64,000 nucleotides of DNA from DATKJY01 sp964540105 (GTDB lineage Bacteria > Zixibacteria > MSB-5A5 > GN15 > FEB-12), in contig CAZILL010000001.1 in the NCBI GenBank assembly GCA_964540105.1, positions 1-64,000 on the forward strand, given 5' to 3'. The stretch's first letter is position 1, and the number at the start of each line of letters is the position of its first letter. Position numbers and translations under genes: made by a program. This document shows, one piece after another, positions 45,689 through 53,827 of the stretch. The notes under the pieces were generated by a model. It was not told the origin of the DNA, made no database searches, and was given only the letters and a program-made list of their open reading frames with translations.

Positions 45689-46090
45689 ATGCGCAAGCTT
45701 GTATCGCTCGTCTGCGTGTTCCTTCTCGTCGGCCTCTCCTCAGTGAGGGCCGGCATCATCCCCTCATGGGAGTCGCCGTCAAAGAAATTCGGGTTCTACC
45801 CGATTACCAATGAATTGTCTGTCTACCGAAGTGTCGACGACAGCGGCCATGACCGTGGCAACACCATGCAGATCATTTCGATCAACTCATTCAAGGTGTT
45901 CACCGAGTTCACTTTCGAATTCACCGCCGATTTCAATCATGGCTACACGTCTGGCCTGACGCACGACCATTATGTTGAGATCGGCCTGGTCAAGCATCTG
46001 AGCAGCTTCTTTAGTCTCAACGTCCAACGCGTGATCGCCAAATTCGAGCCAAAACCGATCAACCAATTTGGAGTGCGCCTAAGCTTCTGA
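45689..46090 (+). CDS. Small exported protein of unknown function
   Basis: 133 residues; the purine-rich CGGGAG lies before the ATG. A clear signal peptide (KLVSLVCVFLLVGLSSVRA) leaves a mature protein of ~112 residues with alternating hydrophobic/polar strands (FKVFTEFTFEFTADFN, YVEIGLVKHLSSFFSLNVQRVIAKF), ending in an aromatic residue (GVRLSF). The pattern would fit a small outer-membrane or periplasmic beta protein, but I recognise no family. It is flanked by a divergent methyltransferase and a convergent CDF transporter, so neighbours give no clue. Confidence 0.65.
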   Translation: MRKLVSLVCVFLLVGLSSVRAGIIPSWESPSKKFGFYPITNELSVYRSVDDSGHDRGNTMQIISINSFKVFTEFTFEFTADFNHGYTSGLTHDHYVEIGLVKHLSSFFSLNVQRVIAKFEPKPINQFGVRLSF

Positions 46091-46119
46091 CCGAGTGACG
46101 ACACGCCACCCCAGGAGTG

Positions 46120-47022
46120 TCACGACATGCCATTGTCGATTGACGATTCGGTGCGCTCGGTCTGAGAATCGTCGAAGGGGTCGGTGTGAATAACGACGAT
46201 TGCCAGCGGGAATTGGGCGACTATCGCCTGTTCCAGATCGTCGGCGATCTCATGTGCCTCGATCAGGGTTGCGTTGTGACGCACCACAATGTGCAGATCA
46301 ATATGCCGCTGGCTGCCGGACTTGCGGGTGCGAAGATCATGCCATGATTCCACCCGGGGTTCGGCGTTCAGAATAGTCTCAATTCGCAGGATCTCTGATG
46401 CGGGCAGGCCATGATCCATCAAGTGTCGACTGGCGTTGATCGTCAATTTCACGCCAACCCAGCCGATGAATCCGGCAACACCCATAGCGATGAGCGGGTC
46501 GATAATATGCCAGCCGGTAATCCAGACCAGCACAAGTCCGACCGCCACCCCAAGCGATGTGTACACGTCGGTGGAAAGATGCTGGGCGTCAGCCTCGAGC
46601 GCGAGCGAGTCCTCTTCTCTGGCTACTTTGAACAGGTACTTCGCCACGAACGTGTTGATCACGACGGAAAAGAGCATCACCCCGGCGCCAAGTTCCAGAT
46701 GAATGACCTCGCCGCCGTAGATCGCTTTCTTGATCGCCTCCACGACGATCCAGACCGCCGCGACAATGATCAGGGCGGCCTCAACCGCACCTGAGATACT
46801 CTCGGCCTTACCGTGACCAAACGGATGTTCGCGATCCGGGGGGCGATCCGAGATTCGCACTGAAATGAGCGCGATGGTGGCAGCCAGCAGATCGTTTGCG
46901 GAGTGGATCGCTTCCGACAGAATGCTGACCGATCCGGAGAGAATCCCGACCACCAGCTTCAGCAGCACCAGCGTGCTGTTCGACGCCACCGACAGAAGCG
47001 CGGCGCGGCTTTTTCGCGTCAT
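46120..47022 (-). CDS. Cation diffusion facilitator (CDF) family metal transporter
   Basis: 300 residues from the second ATG at 47022, which sits eight bases after AAGGGG; the ATG at 47028 is too close to that site. About six transmembrane helices occupy ~1-205. Metal-site motifs are visible in helix 2 (HSANDL) and helix 5 (DAQHLSTD), along with the conserved HPFGHGKAES loop. The C-terminal ~85 residues form the ferredoxin-like cytoplasmic dimerisation domain (RTRKSGSQRHIDLHIVV, AHEIADDLEQAI). The family exports Zn2+, Fe2+, Mn2+ or similar ions by proton antiport; ion choice cannot be read here. It follows ettA on the same strand after ~190 bases. Confidence 0.93.
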   Translation of the reverse strand: MTRKSRAALLSVASNSTLVLLKLVVGILSGSVSILSEAIHSANDLLAATIALISVRISDRPPDREHPFGHGKAESISGAVEAALIIVAAVWIVVEAIKKAIYGGEVIHLELGAGVMLFSVVINTFVAKYLFKVAREEDSLALEADAQHLSTDVYTSLGVAVGLVLVWITGWHIIDPLIAMGVAGFIGWVGVKLTINASRHLMDHGLPASEILRIETILNAEPRVESWHDLRTRKSGSQRHIDLHIVVRHNATLIEAHEIADDLEQAIVAQFPLAIVVIHTDPFDDSQTERTESSIDNGMS

Positions 47023-47213
47023 ACTCATCGCCCCTTACAGCCCCATCGGCTATCAATAATAATCCTGTTCTGACCGCCTGCCAAAGTTACCCACAACATC
47101 AAACCGTCTGCCTTTGATATGAGAAAGATGCACAATGACGACCTAAACGTCAATGCTTGTGTTGCCCTTGTCGAATTGAAAAGCTTGAGGGTTATGTCGC
47201 TCGACGCAACAAC

Positions 47214-48893
47214 TCAGGCCTTGACCAGCTTACGATAGCGATTGCGACGGTTCTCAAACAGCTTGCCGCCCAGTTCCTTGATCCGCCATTCTTCGTATTC
47301 CTTGAAGTTGCCGTCGAACCACCGAACATTTCCCTCTCCTTCAAAGACCAGCAGATGTGTGCAGATCCGATCGAGGAAGAACCGGTCGTGGCTGATAACC
47401 AGCACACAGCCCCGGAAGTTCAGAATCGCCTCTTCGAGCATGCGGAGCGTGTTAACATCAAGGTCGTTGGTAGGTTCGTCAAGCAACAGGACATTTCCTC
47501 CCGCTTTCAGGACTTTCGCCAGATGACAGCGGTTTCGCTCGCCCCCTGAAAAGTCCTTGACCATCTTCTGCTGCTCGGCCCCCTTGAAACCGAACCGCGA
47601 GAGGTACTGGCGAATGGGCACGCTGTTCTTTCCCAGAACGATCTCCGATGCCCCTTCCCCGACATCGTCGAGGAGGCTCAAATCCCCCCGTAGCGATTCC
47701 CGACTCTGATCTACGTAGGCGGTCTTCACCGTCGTTCCGACAGTAACGGCTCCGCTATCGGGTTTCTCCTGACCGACAATCATCCGCATCATCGTTGTCT
47801 TGCCGGTACCGTTGGGACCGACCAAGCCGACAATCGCCGAACGCGGAATCTTGAACGAGACGTCGGTGTAGAGGACGGTATCGCCGTATTGCTTGGACAC
47901 ATTCTCAAACTCAATGACCTTGTCACCGAGATCAGGTCCGGGCGCGATCTGAATCACCGCGTTATCATCCTTGGAAGTCGCCGTCTCGCGCGCGACCAAC
48001 TGCTCGTATTCGGCAATTCGGCTATGGGCCAGATGGTGGCGATCCTTGTTGCTCATCTTAATCCAGGCCAACTCGCGCGCCAATGCCCGTCCACGCGGGC
48101 TCTCCTTCTTTTCATCGGTAACCAGTTTCGACAGTTTCTGCTCAAGCCACGACGTGTAGTTCCCTTCGTAGGGAATACCAGCCCCCCCCTCCAACTCCAG
48201 AATCCACTTGGTGATATTGTCCAGAAAGTAGCGATCGTGGGTCACGATTATCACTGTCCCGGGGTAATCCCGCAACTGCATTTCCAGCCAATTGACTGTT
48301 TCGGCGTCCAGATGGTTCGTGGGTTCGTCGAGCAACAGCAGATCGGGTTGTTCCAGGAGTGCCTTGCACAGCGCGACCCGGCGACGTTCACCGCCGCTCA
48401 ACGTGGAGACCAGACGGCTGTCATCGGGCAGGCAGAGCGCGTCGGAAGCCAGGGCGAATTTCTGATCGAGATTCCAAGCGTCGGACGCATCCAGCTTGTC
48501 CTGCAGTTCCCCCATCCGGCTCATGGCAGTGGCCATTTCGTCGTCTGACATCGGCTCCGCCATCCTGGTCGTGATGTCATTGTATTCGTTCAAGAGTGCA
48601 GTTGTTTCTCCGAACGCCAATTCGAGCGTTTGGCGCACGGTCAGTAATTCATCGAGGATCGGCTCCTGCATGACCATTCCAGAGCGATACCCCGGCGTGA
48701 TAAACGCCTGCCCCTGGAAGGCTTCATCCAGTCCGGCCATGATTTTCAATACGGTCGATTTGCCCGAGCCGTTTTCCCCCACAATCCCGATCTTGGCGCC
48801 GGGATAGAAACAGAGGTTGATGTTCTTGAGCACCTGCCGTTGGCCGTAGAACTTGTTCAACCGCAGCATCGTGAAGATATATTTATCAGCCAT
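47214..48893 (-). CDS. ettA: Energy-dependent translational throttle protein EttA (ABC-F ATPase)
   Basis: 559 residues, close to the ~555 of characterised EttA. There are two ABC cassettes: Walker A GENGSGKST and GPNGTGKTT; signatures LSGGERRRVALCKALL and FSGGERNRCHLAKVL; Walker B LLLDEPTNHLD and LLLDEPTNDLD. There are no transmembrane helices, as expected for ABC-F factors. The opening (FTMLRLNKFYGQRQVLKNINLCFYPGAKIG) and the arm/linker region (ILELEGGAGIPYEGNYTSWLEQK) are those of EttA rather than Uup or antibiotic-resistance ABC-F proteins. It binds the ribosomal E site and gates entry into the elongation cycle according to energy state. It lies directly downstream of rsgA on the same strand (140-base gap), another ribosome-acting NTPase. 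Confidence 0.96.
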   Translation of the reverse strand: MADKYIFTMLRLNKFYGQRQVLKNINLCFYPGAKIGIVGENGSGKSTVLKIMAGLDEAFQGQAFITPGYRSGMVMQEPILDELLTVRQTLELAFGETTALLNEYNDITTRMAEPMSDDEMATAMSRMGELQDKLDASDAWNLDQKFALASDALCLPDDSRLVSTLSGGERRRVALCKALLEQPDLLLLDEPTNHLDAETVNWLEMQLRDYPGTVIIVTHDRYFLDNITKWILELEGGAGIPYEGNYTSWLEQKLSKLVTDEKKESPRGRALARELAWIKMSNKDRHHLAHSRIAEYEQLVARETATSKDDNAVIQIAPGPDLGDKVIEFENVSKQYGDTVLYTDVSFKIPRSAIVGLVGPNGTGKTTMMRMIVGQEKPDSGAVTVGTTVKTAYVDQSRESLRGDLSLLDDVGEGASEIVLGKNSVPIRQYLSRFGFKGAEQQKMVKDFSGGERNRCHLAKVLKAGGNVLLLDEPTNDLDVNTLRMLEEAILNFRGCVLVISHDRFFLDRICTHLLVFEGEGNVRWFDGNFKEYEEWRIKELGGKLFENRRNRYRKLVKA

Positions 48894-49033
48894 TCTATCT
48901 CTTTCTTACGGGAGCGCGAGGTTTCAGTTATGATTTCACTGCGTCAAGAATGACACAAATCGGACTGAAAGTCAAGGAGCCTCTGGTTCCCCCGCGGGCA
49001 GATAACCCAAAGGCTTGGGTGGCCTCCAGCCCT

Positions 49034-50107
49034 CTACCGCTTCTCTCTGTGCTTGGTAATCGCTCTCTGCATCTTGTGAATCCGTTTCCATTTGGCCTTC
49101 TCGGCAAGGCCAAGGCTGACATCCTGCCGTCGCGCCAGATACTCCAGCTCGCGCTTCTGTTTGAGATAACTCTGCAGACGATCGTCGCCCAATTTCCCGT
49201 TCTCGATGGCGGCACGGACGCCACACTCCGGTTCGTGCTGGTGAGAGCAGTCGGAAAAACGGCAACCCTGGGCAAAGCGCTCGATATCCTCGAACGTTCC
49301 CTGCAGGCTTGCTTCGTCGGCCCAAAGCTGAAGCTCTTTCATGCCCGGGGTGTCGATGACGATCGCACCCGATGGCAGAACCAGCAATTCACGACTGGTC
49401 GTGGTATGACGGCCGCGTCCGTCTGAGTCCCGAACGGCGCCGACCTTCAGACGATCAGATCCCAGAAGTGCATTGATGAGTGTCGATTTCCCCGCTCCTG
49501 ACGAACCAAGCAGGGCGACAGTCACACCCGGTTTCAGGTACTGTTCGAGAGCTTCAAGTCCGCTTTGATTCTGTGCGCTGATGGCATGAACCGGCACGCC
49601 GATCGCAATAGCCATCACCTCAGCTCTCTTCTCCACCGTATCAGAGCAGAGATCAGATTTGTTGAGAAGCACAACCGGTGATGTTCCGCTCTCCCAGATC
49701 AGGGTGAGATACCGTTCAATCCGCCGGAGGTTGAAATCCCGATCGAGTCCGGTCAGGAGAAACGTCACGTCGACATTCGCGGCAATGACCTGTTCTTCCG
49801 TTGTGTTTCCGGCCACTTTGCGGGAGAAGAGGCTCTTACGCGGTAGGATAGCTTGTATGGTTGCCCGTGCTTCGCTCGGACGAGCGCTGATCGCCACCCA
49901 ATCTCCGACCGCCGGAAAGTCGCGCCGCGAAACGGCCGCAAAGCGAAGTCGACCCGACAGTTCGCCGCTCAATTCCCCATCATCCCCCAGAAGGGCGTAG
50001 AGATTTCGGTGTTCTCGTATGACTCGTGCCGGTGCAAGATTTTCTTTGCTGTGAGCTCTGAATTGCTCGTCCCAACTGCTATTCCAGCCTACACTCTGAA
50101 TGTTCAT
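49034..50107 (-). CDS. rsgA: Ribosome small subunit-dependent GTPase RsgA (YjeQ)
   Basis: 357 residues. An OB-fold-like N-terminal region is followed by the circularly permuted GTPase order: the G4-like motif LLNKSDL comes before the P-loop GSSGAGKSTLINALLG, then GRHTTTSRELLVL and DTPGMKEL. A C-terminal zinc site has the exact RsgA spacing C-x4-C-x-H-x5-C (CRFSDCSHQHEPEC). It assists late 30S maturation and is regulated by the energy state and (p)ppGpp in other bacteria. Its leader holds a promoter, a 19-codon ORF and an intrinsic terminator ending ~95 bases before the start codon, suggesting attenuation. ettA follows downstream and may be co-transcribed. Confidence 0.95.
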   Translation of the reverse strand: MNIQSVGWNSSWDEQFRAHSKENLAPARVIREHRNLYALLGDDGELSGELSGRLRFAAVSRRDFPAVGDWVAISARPSEARATIQAILPRKSLFSRKVAGNTTEEQVIAANVDVTFLLTGLDRDFNLRRIERYLTLIWESGTSPVVLLNKSDLCSDTVEKRAEVMAIAIGVPVHAISAQNQSGLEALEQYLKPGVTVALLGSSGAGKSTLINALLGSDRLKVGAVRDSDGRGRHTTTSRELLVLPSGAIVIDTPGMKELQLWADEASLQGTFEDIERFAQGCRFSDCSHQHEPECGVRAAIENGKLGDDRLQSYLKQKRELEYLARRQDVSLGLAEKAKWKRIHKMQRAITKHREKR

Positions 50108-50202
50108 TTTGTCGATCTCATGTAATAATGGTCATCTTTGTGGTCACGCAGCTGGCGCGACCGTTGACATTGTCGTCACCTCTGAGATCCGACCGGGCAA
50201 AG

Positions 50203-50232
50203 AAAAACGGCCGTCCCGTAAGGAACAGCCGT
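50203..50232 (-). terminator. Intrinsic terminator in the rsgA leader (possible attenuator)
   Basis: Read on the minus strand, ACGGCTGTTCC (50232-50222), a 4-base TTAC loop and GGGACGGCCGT (50217-50207) pair over 11 positions with two wobbles, followed by T5CTTT. It stands between a promoter at 50374-50401 and the rsgA start at 50107, so reading into rsgA would require bypassing it. Confidence 0.8.
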
Positions 50233-50260
50233 GACTTATTAAAGAGCATAGAGCTCTATG

Positions 50261-50320
50261 TCAGCAGCCAGACTCCCAGAGACGTGACTCGACTCTGATT
50301 ATTTCGACTACCCGATCCAT
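50261..50320 (-). CDS. Candidate 19-residue leader peptide upstream of rsgA
   Basis: ATG at 50320 and TGA ending at 50261 encode MDRVVEIIRVESRLWESGC. AAGGAG (50335-50330) is nine bases upstream and a promoter ~55 bases upstream. The stop codon is ~30 bases before the terminator stem, the usual geometry of a regulatory leader ORF. GAGACGTGA overlapping the Shine-Dalgarno region and TCACGTCTC inside the ORF (plus-strand 50324-50332 and 50279-50287) are perfect complements, so a 9-bp hairpin could occlude initiation. Four of 19 codons are Arg and one is Trp. It could equally be part of a non-coding RNA; translation is not shown. Confidence 0.45.
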   Translation of the reverse strand: MDRVVEIIRVESRLWESGC

Positions 50321-50332
50321 AACTCACGTCTC
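50279..50332 (-). promoter_or_regulatory. Hairpin able to mask the leader-ORF ribosome-binding site
   Basis: The perfect 9-bp inverted repeat has arms at 50279-50287 and 50324-50332 and encloses the ATG of the leader ORF. On the minus strand its first arm includes the GAG of AAGGAG. A 14-base palindrome, CATAGAGCTCTATG, lies at 50247-50260 between this hairpin and the terminator. Confidence 0.6.
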
Positions 50333-50373
50333 CTTTCCGAATCTAACTGGTTAATCTTCGCTATTCTCAGCTT

Positions 50374-50401
50374 AGAATACGCAACGACGAGAAATTGTCA
50401 A
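50374..50401 (-). promoter_or_regulatory. Promoter of the rsgA leader
   Basis: On the minus strand, TTGACA (50401-50396), a 16-base spacer and TATTCT (50379-50374). Predicted transcription starts near 50367, giving a ~165-nt terminated leader RNA or a longer rsgA mRNA. Confidence 0.6.
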
Positions 50402-50494
50402 TGAAAAACTGTGGGGTCTGAAGATAGCTGTCGATTTGGTGTGCTTTGATTCAGGGCTTGTTGAAAGGTTTCGTAGAGTCACAAATGCCATCAT

Positions 50495-50547
50495 CCCTTC
50501 CCCTTCTCCCCGCTGGGGTAGAAGGTGCCCGAAGGGCGGTTGAGGGG
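50495..50547. repeat. REP-like palindromic element
   Basis: The sequence has the form of widespread dispersed palindromes: CTTCTCCCC/GGGGTAGAAG is followed by a tight GCCCGAAGGGC hairpin (50528-50538) and a GAGGGG tail. It is the only copy I see in this window. It lies in the ~230-base gap downstream of the phosphate transporter gene, where such elements often sit; the remainder of 50108-50629 holds the rsgA leader and nothing else I can support. Confidence 0.55.
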
Positions 50548-50629
50548 AGTTTGCTTACGTTCCCTGAATGTGTGGACTCGTGATACCACTCATTCCGCGG
50601 CAATATCTTTCAATGAGGCCAAGCCCGCC

Positions 50630-51661
50630 CTACCAGTCAGGATGGGCCAACTTGAGAAGATAGAAGCAGCCCGCCGAGATCGCCGCCGAGGCGGGTATCG
50701 TAAAGAGCCAGGCCCAGACTATCCGCCCGGCCACGCCCCACTTGATCCCTGAAATATTCGAGGTCGCCCCAACCCCCACAATTGCGCCCGTGATTGTGTG
50801 CGTAGTGGAGACCGGTATCCCAAAATGCGTCGCCATGAAGAGCGTAGTGGCTCCCGCTGTTTCGGCGCAAAACCCGCCGACCGGTTTGAGCTTGGTGATT
50901 TTCATCCCCATTGTCTTGACAATCCGCCAGCCGCCGAATGCCGTTCCTACGCCCATCGCCAGGTGGCAGGCGAGAATGATCCACATCGTACTGGGGTCAG
51001 TCAGTGAGAGCGACGTATCCGGCGCCATAATTCCGCCCGCGATCAGGAGTGCCATGATAATTCCCATCGTCTTCTGGGCATCATTACCGCCATGCCCAAG
51101 CGAATAGAGCGCCGCCGACACGAGCTGCCCTTTACGAAATATGCGATCGACATCGTTGGGACGCCACCGACGGAATATCCAGTAGACGGCGATCATGACT
51201 GCGAATCCAATCACCAGCCCTATGAGCGGCGCCAACGGGATGAACTTGACCGCCTTCCAGATTGTGTTCCAGTGGATAATGGCCAGCCCCTTGTACGCGA
51301 TGCCTGCTCCGGCCACACCGCCGATCAGGGCGTGCGATGAACTGGTTGGGAGTCCGAGCCACCACGTGATGAGGTCCCACACGATGGCCCCTACCAGGCC
51401 AGCCAGAACGACATAGACGTAGACTGTATCTTTGCCGTCGATCTTGACGATCTTGGCGATCGTGTCGGCCACCCGGGGAGCAAACACGAACATGGCGATG
51501 AGGTTGAAAAATGCCGCCCACCAGACGGCCACTTTCGGGCTCAACACCCGTGTCGAGACCACGGTGGCGATGGAATTGGCGGCGTCGTGAAAACCGTTGA
51601 TGATGTCAAACAGGAGGGCGACGGCCACCGTCCCGATGATAACAACCATGATGGGCGTCAT
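50630..51661 (-). CDS. PiT-family inorganic phosphate transporter
   Basis: 343 residues, nearly all hydrophobic helices (~9-10). Family signatures appear at both ends of the inverted duplication: the N-terminal FDIINGFHDAANSIATVVSTRVLSP, the SSSHALIGG motif (TSSSHALIGGVAGAG), and in the second half GHGGNDAQKTMG and PVSTTHTITGAIVG. These proteins import phosphate, usually as a metal-phosphate complex, driven by protons or sodium. It is directly preceded, three bases away, by a DUF47/PhoU-like gene, the usual Pit partner. Plasma membrane. Confidence 0.95.
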   Translation of the reverse strand: MTPIMVVIIGTVAVALLFDIINGFHDAANSIATVVSTRVLSPKVAVWWAAFFNLIAMFVFAPRVADTIAKIVKIDGKDTVYVYVVLAGLVGAIVWDLITWWLGLPTSSSHALIGGVAGAGIAYKGLAIIHWNTIWKAVKFIPLAPLIGLVIGFAVMIAVYWIFRRWRPNDVDRIFRKGQLVSAALYSLGHGGNDAQKTMGIIMALLIAGGIMAPDTSLSLTDPSTMWIILACHLAMGVGTAFGGWRIVKTMGMKITKLKPVGGFCAETAGATTLFMATHFGIPVSTTHTITGAIVGVGATSNISGIKWGVAGRIVWAWLFTIPASAAISAGCFYLLKLAHPDW

Positions 51662-51663
51662 GG

Positions 51664-52293
51664 TCAGGAAGCCTCGATCACAACGCCCTGGACAATGTTG
51701 GCTACCTCTTCGCAGCGATCGGTGGCTTTCTCAAGCCGCTCGAAGACCTCTTTCCACTTGATCACCTGCACCGGTTCCTTCTCTTCCTTGAAGAGACGCA
51801 CCAAGGCCGTGCGCAGAATCTGATCTCCCTGGTTCTCGGCCTCGTAGATGGCCAGACAACACTCCTCAATCGCCGCTCCCCCCTTGTTGAGATTACGCAG
51901 ATTGCGAATCGCGCCATCGATGGCTATCGAGGCGCTGACAAGAACGCCCGTGAACTGCGTCAACTCGGATCGCATCTCGGTCAATTCGTAGAGCATCATC
52001 CGGGACGCGACTGAGTCCACCGAGTCGATGATATCGTCAAGCCGTTTCATCAGGCGGTGAATGTCAGCTCGATCGATCGGGGTAATAAAGGTTCGGTGAA
52101 GGGCGTCGATGCAGCGGTGAGTCACGTCGTCGGCAAGATGTTCGATCTCTTTGATCCGATTCACCCGACCGACCAATTCCGACGGGTTGGAAGCAATCGC
52201 ATGCAGTTCCTTGCACGCTTCGATCGACAGCTTACTGTGCTGCTCGAAGAAGTCGAAGAAACTGGTCTCCCGAGGCAGCAACTTCTTAAACAT
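51664..52293 (-). CDS. DUF47/PhoU-like phosphate transport regulator
   Basis: I start at the ATG at 52293 (209 aa, MFKKLLPRETSFFDFFEQH), preceded by GGGAG. The longer frame to 52398 adds 35 residues unlike the family. The protein is all helical with family motifs: FFDFFEQHS near the start, EHLADDVTHRCIDALHRTFITPIDR in the middle, and DDIIDSVDSVASRMMLYE. DUF47 (TIGR00153) proteins are structural relatives of PhoU and almost always sit next to a Pit-type transporter, as here. They are thought to control Pit activity from the cytoplasm; details are not established. Confidence 0.93.
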   Translation of the reverse strand: MFKKLLPRETSFFDFFEQHSKLSIEACKELHAIASNPSELVGRVNRIKEIEHLADDVTHRCIDALHRTFITPIDRADIHRLMKRLDDIIDSVDSVASRMMLYELTEMRSELTQFTGVLVSASIAIDGAIRNLRNLNKGGAAIEECCLAIYEAENQGDQILRTALVRLFKEEKEPVQVIKWKEVFERLEKATDRCEEVANIVQGVVIEAS

Positions 52294-52453
52294 ACCTACT
52301 CCCTTTACTGGCCGTGAAACCCGAGCCGTGATCTTCAGCGTTGTGAAAATAATCTCATAGAATCCCCAAACGGTAACATAATCTCGACCGTCGGTCAAGT
52401 CCTAAGTCACGAACGGTGGGAAGGCGGAAGGGTGAATTCGAGCGGTGAGGAGA

Positions 52454-53827
52454 TTATTCCATGCCCGCGACCACGCGCCACGACTGTTTCACGCAGTCAT
52501 TCAGGCCGATGCCGTAGTAGGCGTTGCCGGTGACATGAAGATCTTGAAGGTTTGATAACTCCGCTTCGATCGTTCGAAGCCGCGCGGTATGACCAATATG
52601 GAATTGCGGAATCCCGCGTTTCCAACGATAGACTTTGACTACCTCGGGTTCCCCCGAAATGCCCAGGATATCATCGAGGTCCTCGCGTACCCGCGTGACC
52701 AATTCGTCATCGGAGAGCGCTATCGATTCGTGATCTCCGTCCCCGCCGACCATCGTGCGCAGTTGAACTCTCCCGTCGGGTGCACGATCGGAGAAGATCG
52801 ACGAAGTCCAGATCGATCCGAGGATTCTTCGTTTCTCCAGCCGGGGGACCAGGAATCCGAACCCGTCGAGACTGTGCCTCACTTTTCGTGATGCATATCC
52901 AAGGCCGACGACCGCTATCGGCGCGTAGTGAATCTGCGCCAGCGCTTGGGAGAGTCGCGGCGATAGACCGGCGACAAGCTCCGATGCGTGATATGCGGGA
53001 AGGGCCAATATGACAGCGCGTGCGGCATGCGTCGTACCGTCGCCGAGGGTGAGCGTATAGCCATCTCCAGTTCTGTGCACGGAGCGAACCGCGTGGCAAA
53101 CGTCAATCTGGTCGCGATAGCGCTCCTCGAACCGCCTGACAAGACAATTCAGTCCGCCGCGAAACGAGGTCAGCCAACCAGCTGGTCCCGACGGTCCGCC
53201 TCCCTCTCGTCCCTCGGCTTTGGCCTTCCCGGCGCGAGCGATCATCGCCTTGATGAGCGATCCATGTTCCTGTTCCATCTCATGCATGATCGGAAAGCAG
53301 GCGCGAAGGGAGAGTTTCTCGGCCAAGCCGCCGAAGATACCCGATACCATCGGCTGCACGAGATAGTCGGCAGCTTCGCGACCGATACGCCGCGCGACGA
53401 AGTCATACACCGACTCATCGCCATCCTGAGCCGAACGCCCGACTAATGGTTCTCTCAGCACTCTCAGACGCCCCGACAGGCTCAGAATGTCGGACGCAAG
53501 AAAGCTGGGGGGAGTCATAGGCACGGCCCGCAATTTCCCCTTGCGCAAAATGAATCGATTATTGACCGCAGAGTTCGCGCGCTCAAGCTGCGAATCAAGC
53601 CCAAGTTCATGGCAGAGCCGCAGCGTGAGCGGCTCGCGGTCGAGAAAACCGTTGGGACCCCAGTCGAAGCTGTAGCCATCGATTTGGTCGGTGCCAATCG
53701 TCCCTCCCAGATGTTCCTCGGCTTCAAAGAGTCGCACGACCCGATCCGGCTTAAGAGTGCGCAAATAATGAAGCGCGGCCAGCCCCGATATGCCGCCACC
53801 AACGATGGCAACGTCAAGTTTCGACAT
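52454..53827 (-). CDS. hemY: Protoporphyrinogen oxidase, FAD/oxygen-type (HemY/HemG)
   Basis: 457 residues. The N-terminal FAD-binding motif is DVAIVGGGISGLAALHYL, with the partner acidic residue in RLFEAEEHLGGTIGT. A mid-region has DYLVQPMVSGIFGG, typical of HemY-type protoporphyrinogen oxidase, and the C-terminal LHVTGNAYYGIGLNDCVKQSW is the second FAD contact. It oxidises protoporphyrinogen IX to protoporphyrin IX; enzymes of this type mostly use oxygen, though some act on coproporphyrinogen. It is the last gene of the heme operon and overlaps hemH by 14 bases. The gene set (HemN plus HemH) points to the classical protoporphyrin route. Confidence 0.93.
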   Translation of the reverse strand: MSKLDVAIVGGGISGLAALHYLRTLKPDRVVRLFEAEEHLGGTIGTDQIDGYSFDWGPNGFLDREPLTLRLCHELGLDSQLERANSAVNNRFILRKGKLRAVPMTPPSFLASDILSLSGRLRVLREPLVGRSAQDGDESVYDFVARRIGREAADYLVQPMVSGIFGGLAEKLSLRACFPIMHEMEQEHGSLIKAMIARAGKAKAEGREGGGPSGPAGWLTSFRGGLNCLVRRFEERYRDQIDVCHAVRSVHRTGDGYTLTLGDGTTHAARAVILALPAYHASELVAGLSPRLSQALAQIHYAPIAVVGLGYASRKVRHSLDGFGFLVPRLEKRRILGSIWTSSIFSDRAPDGRVQLRTMVGGDGDHESIALSDDELVTRVREDLDDILGISGEPEVVKVYRWKRGIPQFHIGHTARLRTIEAELSNLQDLHVTGNAYYGIGLNDCVKQSWRVVAGME

